Shown here piece after piece: positions 26,399 through 35,732 of a stretch of 64,000 nucleotides of DNA. Numbering within the stretch: position 1 is the stretch's first letter; every line of letters starts with the position of its first letter. The stretch comes from Pseudolysobacter antarcticus. GTDB taxonomy: Bacteria; Pseudomonadota; Gammaproteobacteria; Xanthomonadales; Rhodanobacteraceae. The notes beneath the pieces were generated by a model. That model saw only the letters and a list, made by a program, of their open reading frames with translations, had not been told where the DNA came from and made no database searches. The stretch spans positions 930,001 to 994,000 of the forward strand of contig NZ_CP035704.1 in NCBI RefSeq assembly GCF_004168365.1, written 5' to 3'. Made by a program: the position numbers and the translations under genes.

Positions 26399-28543
26399 GT
26401 GAAAAATCCGCAATCCATTCCGTTGACCGTAGCGACCTGGGGCGCGGCGCGAATCGCGCCATCGCCTGCGACAGATGCGCTCGACCTCGCTTTGAGTCTG
26501 GCGGCAGCGACAGACAAGTTGCATAGCAGCGAAACCGAGCTGATCGCCACGCTGCGTCAGTTGCAGCAGCTCAACTCCGATAACGACACGCTGGCCGCCA
26601 CCCTGTTGCACGCGCTGCAACTGGCTGGGGTTGAAGTGACGCGCGAAATTCTGGCGCCGTATCCCGCGGTCGTGCGCGATTTGCTCGAAGGCCAACAGGC
26701 CGCGGAAAAGGTCTGGTCGTTGTATGCCGCGCACAGCAGCGGTGGCAATGCCGAAGGCTTGCGTCGCCTATTGCTCGCGATCATCCGCGATTTGCGCGTG
26801 GTATTTATTCTGCTCGCGCGACAACTCGTGCGTTTGCGTAGTGCGGGTCAGCTGCCGCCGGAACAGCAGCGCGCGCTGGCCAAGCTCACCGCCGATATCC
26901 ATGCACCACTGGCGAATCGACTCGGCATCTGGCAACTGAAGTGGGAGCTGGAAGATCTGGCATTGCGTTACGCGCAGCCGGAAGTTTATCTGCGCATCGT
27001 GCGGCTGCTCGACGAGCGCCGCGAAGATCGCGAAACTTTCATCCGCACCACGATCGCGAATCTGCATCACGCGCTGGCCGAGAACGGTATCGCCGCCGAA
27101 CTCGCCGGCCGACCGAAACACATCTATTCGATCTGGCGCAAAATGAGTCGCAAGGGTGGCGATTTTTCCGCGCTGTACGATATCCGCGCGATCCGTGTGC
27201 TGGTCAGCGATGTCGCCACCTGTTACGCCGCGCTCGGCATCGTGCATTCGTTATGGTCGCATGTGCCGGGCGAGTTCGACGATTACATCGCGCACCCGAA
27301 GGGCAACAATTACCAATCGCTGCATACCGCGGTGATCGGCCCCGAAGGCAAGACGCTGGAAATCCAGATTCGTTCGCACGACATGCATGCGCACGCCGAA
27401 CTTGGTGTCGCCGCGCACTGGCGCTACAAGGAAGGCGGCGGTGGCGACGCGAGTTTCGAGCGCAAGATCGCGTGGATGCGCCAGCTGCTCGAAAGCAAGG
27501 ACGAACGCGAAGATGCTGACAGCGCGCTACTCGCGGGCTTTCGCACCGACATGCTCGAAGATCGCGTTTATCTTTTGACGCCGCGTGGTCAGGTCATGGA
27601 TTTGCCGAGCGGCGCGACCGTGCTCGATTTCGCTTATCACGTGCACACCGATGTCGGCCATCGTTGTCGCGGCGCCAAGGTCAACGGTCGTATCGTGCCG
27701 CTCGGATTCCAGCCGGCGACCGGCGATCGTGTCGAGATACTGACCGGCAAAGTGATCGAGCCGCATCGTGACTGGCTAAGTCCGCATCACGGTTATCTGC
27801 ACACGCATCGGGCGCGCGACAAGGTACGCGCGTGGTTCCGGCATGTCGATCTGGATGCGAATCTCGCCGCTGGTCGTGCGTTGTTCGAGCGCGAGCTGAA
27901 ACGTCTCGCGCTGGGCACGGTGGATGTCGATTTGTTGCCGGCAAAATTCCAGCTGCAGACCCACGAAGAATTGCTCGTGGCATTGGCCATCGGCGATATC
28001 GGCACCAGTCAACTGGCGCGCGCGCTGCACGAGCAGCAGACACCGCGCGAGCTGCCGAAACCGACGTTGCCGCCGCCGTTGCCACGCACCGCACGCGATG
28101 CCGTCACCATTGAGGGTGTCGGTAATCTGTTGAGCGTGATCGCCCGCTGCTGCCAACCGCTGCCGGGCGATGCGATCGTCGGTTTCATCACCAAAGGACG
28201 CGGCGTATCGATCCATCGCGCCGACTGCGGCAGCTTTGCACATCTGCGCGCGCGCGACGCCAATCGTGTGATCGAAGTCGAGTGGGGCGGCACGCGCGCG
28301 CAGTCCTACGAAGTCGATGTGGTATTGCGCGGTTACGATCGCAAATCACTGCACAAGGACGTGACCACGGTGATCGCCGCCGCGAACGTGCATATGCTGG
28401 CGGTCGATGCGCGCGTGGACAATACAACCGGTATCGTGACGATGCGTTTTGCGCTGCGCGTCAGCGACTACGGCCAGCTCAGCGCGTTGCTGGCACAGCT
28501 CTCGGGCGTGCCGAATATCATCGAGGCGCGACGCTTGGCCTGA
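26399..28543 (+). CDS. relA: GTP pyrophosphokinase RelA ((p)ppGpp synthetase I)
   Basis: Ribosome-associated stringent-response enzyme (714 residues). N-terminal pseudo-hydrolase domain: the expected HD/ED residues are absent (NSDNDTLAATLLHAL), so it should be synthesis-only. The synthetase domain has YDIRAIRVLV, the acidic EFDD motif diagnostic of RelA rather than SpoT, and HPKGNNYQSLHTAV. A TGS domain (VYLLTPRGQVMDLPSGATVLDFAYHVH), a conserved Cys-rich CCQPLPGD segment and a C-terminal ACT domain follow. The start is GTG 26399. The gene lies right after a strong terminator. Confidence 0.94.
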   Translation: MKNPQSIPLTVATWGAARIAPSPATDALDLALSLAAATDKLHSSETELIATLRQLQQLNSDNDTLAATLLHALQLAGVEVTREILAPYPAVVRDLLEGQQAAEKVWSLYAAHSSGGNAEGLRRLLLAIIRDLRVVFILLARQLVRLRSAGQLPPEQQRALAKLTADIHAPLANRLGIWQLKWELEDLALRYAQPEVYLRIVRLLDERREDRETFIRTTIANLHHALAENGIAAELAGRPKHIYSIWRKMSRKGGDFSALYDIRAIRVLVSDVATCYAALGIVHSLWSHVPGEFDDYIAHPKGNNYQSLHTAVIGPEGKTLEIQIRSHDMHAHAELGVAAHWRYKEGGGGDASFERKIAWMRQLLESKDEREDADSALLAGFRTDMLEDRVYLLTPRGQVMDLPSGATVLDFAYHVHTDVGHRCRGAKVNGRIVPLGFQPATGDRVEILTGKVIEPHRDWLSPHHGYLHTHRARDKVRAWFRHVDLDANLAAGRALFERELKRLALGTVDVDLLPAKFQLQTHEELLVALAIGDIGTSQLARALHEQQTPRELPKPTLPPPLPRTARDAVTIEGVGNLLSVIARCCQPLPGDAIVGFITKGRGVSIHRADCGSFAHLRARDANRVIEVEWGGTRAQSYEVDVVLRGYDRKSLHKDVTTVIAAANVHMLAVDARVDNTTGIVTMRFALRVSDYGQLSALLAQLSGVPNIIEARRLA

Positions 28544-28640
28544 GCTCTGGCGCTGCCGAATATTCAGCCAGCGCGTGCTAATGTTGGATGATCGAAGCGC
28601 TGCAGTGCGTTATCACATCTCATCGAAAAGCTTTTCGCCC

Positions 28641-30278
28641 ATGACCGAAACTCCGCGCAACCGGCCATCACACACCCGCGAGGAACCTCGCTTCGGCAGC
28701 ATCGATGCGGCGCAGGATGCTGTGAGCCAACGCGCGGTGATGCGCGCCGATGTGCGAACCACGCGGCATGGTGGGTCGAGCTCAACACGGCGCGGCGGTG
28801 GGTTCTGGTTATGGTTGCTGATCGGGATTGTCGCGGTCGCGGCGCTCGGATATTTCAACCAGGAAAAGTTGCGCCGGCTGCTGCCGAATACCGAACTGAA
28901 CGACCTCATTGCGCGCGGCAATCAGGCCTTGGCGCAAAACAAGCTCAGCGGTACGCATGGCGATAGCGCGCGTGAATTGTTCCAGTCGGTGCGTGTGCTC
29001 GAACCCGATAACGAACAGGCGCGCGCGGGCCTGGATCAGGTCGGTTTGCATATGCTGGCGCAGGCGCGTGAGGCGTTGCAAAACAAGGATTACCCGGCGG
29101 CGCATATCATGCTCGATGGCGCGCAGGAGCTGTTGGCCGGTGGCGCCGAGCTCGAAAAATTCCAGGCTGATCTGCATGCCGCTGAATCGCGCGGTAGCCA
29201 AACCGAGGCGGTTTTGCAAAAAGCCGATGCCGCTCTTGCCGCCGGCAAGTTACTTGGTGCGGGCGGTGCGGCGTCCTTGTACCAGCAAGTCGCAAGCGCG
29301 GATGCCGGCAATGCGCTCGCGCAAAACGGCCTGAAAAAAGTTGCGGCCGCACTCGCCAACCAGACTCGTGATGCGATCGCTGCCGGCAAACTCGATCTCG
29401 CCAACCAGCACATCGGCGAACTCGCGCAACTCAATGCGAGTTATCCCGACGTGCCGGAATTGCGCGGTCAACTCGCCAAGGCGCGCAGCGACGCGCAGGC
29501 AGATCAAACTGCGGCACTGACGCAGGGCGTGGAGCGCGGCGAAGCGGAATTGCATGCCGGACATTTCAGTGGCGACGACGGCGCTGCCGAGGCGATTTTT
29601 CAGGACTTGCTGAAACGTGATCCCGCCAATGCGCGCGCCAAGGCGGGCTTGCGTGCGGTCGCGCAGGCGTTGATCGTACAGGCGAATGCAGCACTCGATG
29701 ACAACCACGTCGATGTTGCCGACAAGTTGTTGAGCCATGCCGAAAAACTTGGCAACACGGGCGCCGAATTGCAAGCAGCACGCAATCATCTGCGTGAAGC
29801 ACGCGAGCAACTCGACATCGAAAACCAGCGTACGCAAATTTCGCCCGAGCAGCAGAATCGAATCCGGCAATTGTTGCTGCAAGCGAATCGTGCTTTGGCC
29901 ACTGGCAACCTGATCGTGCCACCGGGTGATTGCGCTTTCGACAAATTTCGCGCGGTGCTCGCGATCGATGGCAACAATGCGCAGGCGCTGGATGGCTTGA
30001 AACGCTTGCCGCAACGCGCACGTGAATTGTTCGAACGGGAGCTACATAGCAACCAGCCGGGCAAGGCACGCATCCAGCTCGATGCGCTGGCGGATAGCGA
30101 ACCCGATGCGGCCGGTCTGTCGGCGATGCGCCGGCGCTTGGCGAATGCCTATCTCGACCAGGCCGAGCAACGCATGGCCGATGGTGTGCCGACCGACGCA
30201 TTTCGTGCGCTGAAAAATGCGCGCGAAATCGATCCGCAAAATCCGCGCATCGCGGATGTGGATCAAAAGTTGCGTTGA
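28641..30278 (+). CDS. Membrane-anchored TPR-like repeat protein, function unknown
   Basis: A 545-residue protein with a short Arg-rich cytoplasmic N-terminus, one membrane helix (GFWLWLLIGIVAVAALGYF) and a long helical-repeat region of about seven units, each resembling ANAALDDNHVDVADKLLSHAEKLG or NRALATGNLIVPPGDCAFDKFRAVLAID, in which TPR-like pairs alternate with Ala/Gln-rich helices. ATG 28641 is chosen; the frame to 28449 overlaps relA and is not protein-like. It follows relA by about 100 bases on the same strand. It may scaffold an envelope complex, but no partner is evident. Confidence 0.72.
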   Translation: MTETPRNRPSHTREEPRFGSIDAAQDAVSQRAVMRADVRTTRHGGSSSTRRGGGFWLWLLIGIVAVAALGYFNQEKLRRLLPNTELNDLIARGNQALAQNKLSGTHGDSARELFQSVRVLEPDNEQARAGLDQVGLHMLAQAREALQNKDYPAAHIMLDGAQELLAGGAELEKFQADLHAAESRGSQTEAVLQKADAALAAGKLLGAGGAASLYQQVASADAGNALAQNGLKKVAAALANQTRDAIAAGKLDLANQHIGELAQLNASYPDVPELRGQLAKARSDAQADQTAALTQGVERGEAELHAGHFSGDDGAAEAIFQDLLKRDPANARAKAGLRAVAQALIVQANAALDDNHVDVADKLLSHAEKLGNTGAELQAARNHLREAREQLDIENQRTQISPEQQNRIRQLLLQANRALATGNLIVPPGDCAFDKFRAVLAIDGNNAQALDGLKRLPQRARELFERELHSNQPGKARIQLDALADSEPDAAGLSAMRRRLANAYLDQAEQRMADGVPTDAFRALKNAREIDPQNPRIADVDQKLR

Positions 30279-30286
30279 TGAAACCG

Positions 30287-30307
30287 CGCCGCGATAAGGT
30301 CGCGGCG
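30287..30307. terminator. Hairpin between convergent genes
   Basis: Eight-bp perfect GC stem CGCCGCGA / TCGCGGCG with loop TAAGG between the repeat-protein stop and the glycosyltransferase stop. No T-run, so only a possible shared terminator. Confidence 0.35.
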
Positions 30308-30320
30308 GCGCATTGACGGC

Positions 30321-33300
30321 TTACTTGCGCAGGATCGTCTCGACCGCACGACGTGCCGCATCGAACGAAAAATGCTGGCGCACATTCTCCAGCCCATTCA
30401 TCGATAATTGTTGCCACAGGGTCTCATCGTTGTAGGCGCGCACGATCAGGGCCGCCAGCTCTTGCGGGTCATCAGCGACCAGCACATCTTCGCCGTTGCG
30501 CACGTGCATGCCTTCCACCGCAATGGCGGTGGCGACGACCGGCAAACCGTAACTCATCGCCATGTTCACCTTGCCCTTGACCCCGGCGCCGTAACGCAGC
30601 GGCGCAATCGACAGGCGGCAGCCATCCATGTACGGCGTGATGTCGGGCAGAAATCCGTGCACCATCACACCCTCAGCCTGCAGCTGGAGAATCTCCGCCG
30701 GCGCCTTGCTGCCGATCACATGGAATTGCACGTGTGGCAACTGCGCGCGTACGTGCGGAAACACCTCGCGCACAAAAAACTGCACGGCATCGATATTCGG
30801 CGGATGCTGGAAACCGCCGACAAACACCAAGTCGTGACGCTCGCCAAACGCGCGCCGACAACCGAATACTTCGTGCACATTCGACAACACTTCGATACGG
30901 ACTTCCGGCACCTCGCGCTCGAGGATTTCACACTCGACCGGACTCACCACGAGCGTGACGTCACAGTCGCGCATGAGCCTGAGTTCCTGCACCTTGGTCT
31001 TGGCCGCTTCGCGTGCGATGTCGGCACTTTCGATCAGCGCGGCGGCGCGTTCCTCGCGTAGATAATGCAGATCGACCGTATCGAAAATCAGCCGCGCCTG
31101 CGGTGCGTACAAACGCACCAGATCGATGTAGTTGACCGCGATGTAGTGGCGCGAAATCACGATCACATCGAACAGGCTGCCGTGCTCGCGAAAAAATCGC
31201 ACGGTGTCGTTGAGGTAGGGGTGATACAGCGCTTCCACGCCAAGTTGTTGCAGTGGTGGCGTGTATTTTTCGTCGTAGGCGCGATTGTCGGCGAAGAAGC
31301 TGACCTTGTAGTCGAGATCGATCAGCACGCGCATCAGGTTGACGATGCGCAACGAGCCGGAGTCCTGATCCGGCGCCGGCATGCACGCATCGATGATCAA
31401 GGCGCGGCCACCAATTCGATGTTCGCGCGCGATCTCGATACGCGTATCAGGCGCGGGCTGGAATGCCAGCGCGGCGCTCCACTTGTCGAGGAATTTCTGT
31501 TGGTTGATCACCTGATAGCGCTTGATGCCGCTGCCGATATCGGTGCCTGACGTTATGCCTTCGAAATGCACCACGGTCGCGCGCGGTTCGTAGATAACTT
31601 TCAAGCCCGCGGCACGCACCGCGAATGCGAGATCGGTATCTTCGTAATATGCCGGTGCGTAACGCATGTCGAATCCGCCGAGCTGTTCGAACAGCGCGCG
31701 ACGCAACATGATCGCCGCGCCCGAGCAATAATCGACCTCGCGGCGATAATTGAATTGCGGTGCGGCGGGATCTTCGAAACGCCCGTAATTCCAGCCCGAG
31801 CCATCGCTGAAGATGATGCCGCCGGCCTCCTGCAAACGACCATCCGGATAGACGAGTTTGGCGCCGACCAGCCCGGCGCGCGGTTCTTCGGCGAAGGTAT
31901 TGACCAGTGCTTCGAGCCAGCCTGGCGTGACCACGGTATCGTTGTTGAGGAACAGCACAAACTCGCCGCGTGCCTGCGCCGCCCCGGCATTGCACGAGCC
32001 GACGAAACCGAGATTTTCGCTATTGCGTATCGTCTGAATTCCTTCGATCAAAACGAGACACGCCGCGGTGTCATCGCTCGAACCGTCATCGACGACGATC
32101 ACCTCAAACGCGGTCGCGCCGGCATGTTCGGTGAGCGAGCGCAGGCACGCATCGGTGTATGCAAATTTGTTGTAGACCGGAATGACGATGGATACCGTCG
32201 GACTGCCGCTGGTCGGCACGGCGTGAGGCGCGAAATCCTGCGTCGGGGCCTCGACGACGGTGAGCGGCGCGAACGGTGAATCCTGATTGAGCTCCTGCGC
32301 CGCGCGCGCGATCGTGCCTTTCAGGCCGCGACGGGCCAGCGAGCCGCGCACGCGACCATGCACGCTGCGCAAACGCGTGAGCAGAAATACGAGACGTATG
32401 CGTGCATTGCGTATGCGCCGGGCGAACCAGCGTAACGGTTTGGTGAGACGCCACGAACGGCTCGCGAGCAGGCGATTGCGCTCGGTTTCAAATTCGTCGC
32501 GTTGGCGTGCATATTCGTCGCGTGTCTCGCGAATTTGGTCGCGTTGTTGCTCAAGTTCGAGATGGTCACGTTCTTGCTGCATACGAATGCGTTCGAGCGC
32601 ATTGATCTGCTCGTCGAGCTGCGCGATCGCCGCTTGCTGCGCCAGCGCCCATCGCGTGCGTTCGTCGAATTCCGCGTGCAAGGTGGTCAACGCATCCTGC
32701 GCCGATTCGATATCGCGTTGCAGCGAATTCGCCCAGACCGTGCGTTCGTCGATTTCAATCTCGCGCTGCTTGAGGATGCGCGCGGCCTGCTTCAGTTCGC
32801 GGTCCAGGCCGGTGGCCCAGTCACTGCGTTTTTCGAGCTCGGCTTGTTGTGTCTTGAGTTTTGTCGACAGCGTGGTTTGCGCACGCACACTGTCGCCAAG
32901 ATGCGTACTCAACTCGGCAATCACAAGACGTTCGTTGCTCACCGCCTGCAACGCATAACGCGCGATCGTGACTTGCGGCAACGGCAACCACGTGCGGTAT
33001 TCCGCGCCCATGGCCTGCAATGATTTTTCAACGTGCCCGATCAGATTCAAGCGAACCTGTTCGAGGCTGTCGCGATCTTCATCGAGATGCGCAATGACGC
33101 GGTTGATCGCGACAACGTTCGCCGGCGCCAACCAGCCGCTCACGCCATCTTCGATACGTTCGGCCAGACTGCCGACTTCGGTCGCGACCACCGGCACGCC
33201 GAGGCTCCACATTTCCGACAAGGTATAGCTGAAAGTTTCCGCCACGGTCGGCAGCAGCAATGCCGCATCAGGTGCTATTTTCGCGATCAATGCGGGTAGT

Positions 33301-34913
33301 TCGTCGCGCTGGTAATTCAGCACGATGTGCACATCAGGCTCACCGAAAAATTCCTCGCCGTCCTTGCCGGCGCCGAGCAGGAAAATCTCCGCAAACTCAC
33401 GCAGCTTTGGCAAGACGGCGCGCAGCAGTTCGGCACCTTTGCCGCGCCGCACCCGACCCGGCACGACCAGCCGCAAGCGCGTGCGCCGCGGCGGTTCGGC
33501 CAGTGGCAGCGGCGCGCTCGCCGGCCATGCGGCGAGGCCGTGACCGATGACCTGATTGCGCAGCGATTTCAGACGCGGCTCGATCCGTAGCAGGTTCGCC
33601 AGCGCCGAGCGGCTCGGCGCTGCCAACGTGGCCGAGGCCCGCAGCAATGCCTCGACATATTGCTCGCGCAAGCGCTGCCAATACGCGGGATCGCGATTCG
33701 CAAATTCGAGCTTCGCATTCGCGCTGTTGAGATCGCTTACCAGTTGCGTTTCATCGAAGCGCAGCTGCGCGTCGCCGAAATCGCGATGCAGAATCGGCCA
33801 CAGCGGATAAAAATCGTGACCGACGATGAGCAACGGCAAACCGGTGCGCAGTGCATCTAGGCTATGTCCGATCAGCGATGAAACCATCAGTGCATCGACG
33901 CAGAATTCGCGAACGATCGCGGCGAGGAAATCGCGGTAACTGGCATCGTGCAATGCGGTATCGGCGATCGCGTTCGGCAAGGTGATGCGGCGCAATGGCG
34001 GTTGCGAAAAATCGCCGGCGAGTAATTCCAATGCTTCGCCGAAACAACGCCGCACCGAATTGCCGCGTGCGATCAGTACCAGATGATGCCGCGCCGAATC
34101 CGCAGCGGCGAGATCGCGCACAAAACGCTCGGCACCACCGCCCCAACCATGCAGGATATGCAGGATCACGGGTTTCGCGTCGAGCCCCGGAAATCCAGAT
34201 GCACGTGCGCCCCGGTCATGTAAAAGTGCAGCAGCGACTTGTTCGCGCAACTCGCCAAGCGCAGATGAAGTATCGGCATCCGTGCCGGGTTGCGGAAGTT
34301 TCGGGCCATGCAAAATTCGACCGGGCGCGGCCACGTACAGATGGTCGAGCAACACCGCACGCAGTGGTGCGAATGCGGCTGGCACCGATAGATTTTCCAG
34401 CGCCACCAAGCCCGCTGTACGCAGGCGAGGTCCGTGCCACGCGCTCAACAACGGCGAGATGTTGGCGCAATCCAGGTACTGCTTGTGGCTGTACAAATAA
34501 CACAGCCGGTCGATCTCGGCGGGCGATACATCGGACTGCGCGCCAGCCGGTAGCGGCGCGCGTAATGCATCGAGATTGTCCAGTGCGGATACCGCGAGCA
34601 CGTCGTCAACTTGCAACGCGCGGGTGATGCGCTCAAACGAGAATTCCGGCAATAGAGTACCCGCGCGCAACAGCACGAGATCGTCGCCGGGGTACGCCGT
34701 AGCGCAAGCGCGCAACACGCTTGCGACATCATCGCTGCCGATATTTGCCGCGAGCGAATCCAGCAAACGTCCAGCTATCGTGATCGGTGCGAGCGCGCCG
34801 ACCACGGTGATGCGAATATCGTTCGGCAAGCGGGTAATGCAGTGTTCCAGCCACGCCGAATCGCGTTCGCCACAGGCATGGATGCAGACTCTTGCGCTAG
34901 ACGCTGTCGGCAT
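30321..34913 (-). CDS. Giant multidomain glycosyltransferase (GT4 + coiled coil + GT2 + GT4)
   Basis: One 1530-residue polypeptide with several sugar-transfer modules: residues 1-235, a poorly conserved region faintly like a GT2 fold (GDDLVLLRAGTLLP); about 248-640, a GT4-type domain (LHGWGGGAERFVRDL, LLLPTVAETFSYTLSEMWSLGVPVVATEVG); about 660-840, a long coiled coil; about 890-1150, a GT2 domain (VSIVIPVYNKFAYTDACLRSL, VVDDGSSDD, FLNNDTVVTPGWL, YYEDTDLAFAVRAAG); about 1160-1530, a second GT4 (FVGGFQHPPNIDAVQFF, APLRYGAGVKGKVNMAMSYGLPVVAT). Such fusions build repeating O-antigen or capsule backbones. It stands alone, 10 kb from the glycan island. No membrane helix; acceptor unknown. Confidence 0.87.
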   Translation of the reverse strand: MPTASSARVCIHACGERDSAWLEHCITRLPNDIRITVVGALAPITIAGRLLDSLAANIGSDDVASVLRACATAYPGDDLVLLRAGTLLPEFSFERITRALQVDDVLAVSALDNLDALRAPLPAGAQSDVSPAEIDRLCYLYSHKQYLDCANISPLLSAWHGPRLRTAGLVALENLSVPAAFAPLRAVLLDHLYVAAPGRILHGPKLPQPGTDADTSSALGELREQVAAALLHDRGARASGFPGLDAKPVILHILHGWGGGAERFVRDLAAADSARHHLVLIARGNSVRRCFGEALELLAGDFSQPPLRRITLPNAIADTALHDASYRDFLAAIVREFCVDALMVSSLIGHSLDALRTGLPLLIVGHDFYPLWPILHRDFGDAQLRFDETQLVSDLNSANAKLEFANRDPAYWQRLREQYVEALLRASATLAAPSRSALANLLRIEPRLKSLRNQVIGHGLAAWPASAPLPLAEPPRRTRLRLVVPGRVRRGKGAELLRAVLPKLREFAEIFLLGAGKDGEEFFGEPDVHIVLNYQRDELPALIAKIAPDAALLLPTVAETFSYTLSEMWSLGVPVVATEVGSLAERIEDGVSGWLAPANVVAINRVIAHLDEDRDSLEQVRLNLIGHVEKSLQAMGAEYRTWLPLPQVTIARYALQAVSNERLVIAELSTHLGDSVRAQTTLSTKLKTQQAELEKRSDWATGLDRELKQAARILKQREIEIDERTVWANSLQRDIESAQDALTTLHAEFDERTRWALAQQAAIAQLDEQINALERIRMQQERDHLELEQQRDQIRETRDEYARQRDEFETERNRLLASRSWRLTKPLRWFARRIRNARIRLVFLLTRLRSVHGRVRGSLARRGLKGTIARAAQELNQDSPFAPLTVVEAPTQDFAPHAVPTSGSPTVSIVIPVYNKFAYTDACLRSLTEHAGATAFEVIVVDDGSSDDTAACLVLIEGIQTIRNSENLGFVGSCNAGAAQARGEFVLFLNNDTVVTPGWLEALVNTFAEEPRAGLVGAKLVYPDGRLQEAGGIIFSDGSGWNYGRFEDPAAPQFNYRREVDYCSGAAIMLRRALFEQLGGFDMRYAPAYYEDTDLAFAVRAAGLKVIYEPRATVVHFEGITSGTDIGSGIKRYQVINQQKFLDKWSAALAFQPAPDTRIEIAREHRIGGRALIIDACMPAPDQDSGSLRIVNLMRVLIDLDYKVSFFADNRAYDEKYTPPLQQLGVEALYHPYLNDTVRFFREHGSLFDVIVISRHYIAVNYIDLVRLYAPQARLIFDTVDLHYLREERAAALIESADIAREAAKTKVQELRLMRDCDVTLVVSPVECEILEREVPEVRIEVLSNVHEVFGCRRAFGERHDLVFVGGFQHPPNIDAVQFFVREVFPHVRAQLPHVQFHVIGSKAPAEILQLQAEGVMVHGFLPDITPYMDGCRLSIAPLRYGAGVKGKVNMAMSYGLPVVATAIAVEGMHVRNGEDVLVADDPQELAALIVRAYNDETLWQQLSMNGLENVRQHFSFDAARRAVETILRK

Positions 34914-34974
34914 AGTCAGGGAAATTCTTCAAGATAAGGATGGGGGCGCAACAAGGCGCGAAAACGTGCGACAT

Positions 34975-35682
34975 TCAATCCGGCGCGAACATCAACGGAT
35001 CGATCGGTTGCTCGCGATAACCGCCGGGAATCGCCACTTCACTCGCCGAAATTTTCGCTGTGCTGACGGATTTAAGTTCCGAGATGCCGATGACCTTGCC
35101 GCCGCGATAACTGACCAGTTTTACCGGCAAACCTCCGCCCGCGAAAACACTGGTCGCAAAATTTCCGCCGATGCAGCCGAGTAGATCGTGCGCCATGTCG
35201 ATGCCGCGTTTGAGTTGGGCGATATCGCTCGCGCTCAATCCGAGTTCGCGCGCATCGGCCATGCAATAGTCGGCATAATGTTCACCGAAAAGATCGATGC
35301 GATAAACGTCACAGGCGTGTCCCGATACCTGTTCATGCGCGCCGTTGGGTCGCACCTTCAATTGCAAAGGGTCTTGCGCGCCGAGCAGGCTGGCCAGCCC
35401 GGATACCTGATTCAAGGTTTCGCGATCGAAGCGCGTATAGCGATGCTGCGCGCGATCCAGCACGATCAGATCGGCATTCGCGGGGTCGAGAATCGCGCTC
35501 GACGAGGTATCGAAATGGGCGCTGCCGCGATCCGGCTCGGCGCGCAATTTGCCATTCGCCAAACTCAAGACACCGAGATCGCCGTGGCCGCGGGTAGCGC
35601 TGTAATCGATGCGAAAATCGGCATGCGCGACGCACGTCATTGCAAGGGAAAATACAAGTGCAAAAGCGTAGCGATGCGACAT
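34975..35682 (-). CDS. Secreted protein, DUF4412-like
   Basis: A 235-residue product with signal peptide MSHRYAFALVFSLAMTCVAHA. The mature part reads as a beta-rich domain with a Cys-containing motif (VSGHACDVYRIDLFGEHYADYCMADARELGL) and a helical stretch, then VKLVSYRGGKVIGISELKSVS, a pattern I associate with DUF4412-type periplasmic proteins of unknown role. ATG 35682 fits the signal peptide; the frame extends upstream 42 bases. Divergent from mrcB with a short gap. No function assigned. Confidence 0.72.
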   Translation of the reverse strand: MSHRYAFALVFSLAMTCVAHADFRIDYSATRGHGDLGVLSLANGKLRAEPDRGSAHFDTSSSAILDPANADLIVLDRAQHRYTRFDRETLNQVSGLASLLGAQDPLQLKVRPNGAHEQVSGHACDVYRIDLFGEHYADYCMADARELGLSASDIAQLKRGIDMAHDLLGCIGGNFATSVFAGGGLPVKLVSYRGGKVIGISELKSVSTAKISASEVAIPGGYREQPIDPLMFAPD

Positions 35683-35732
35683 TCGGGGGATGACCTCACG
35701 AGGGCATTGGACACGGGCCGCCATTATCGCGG

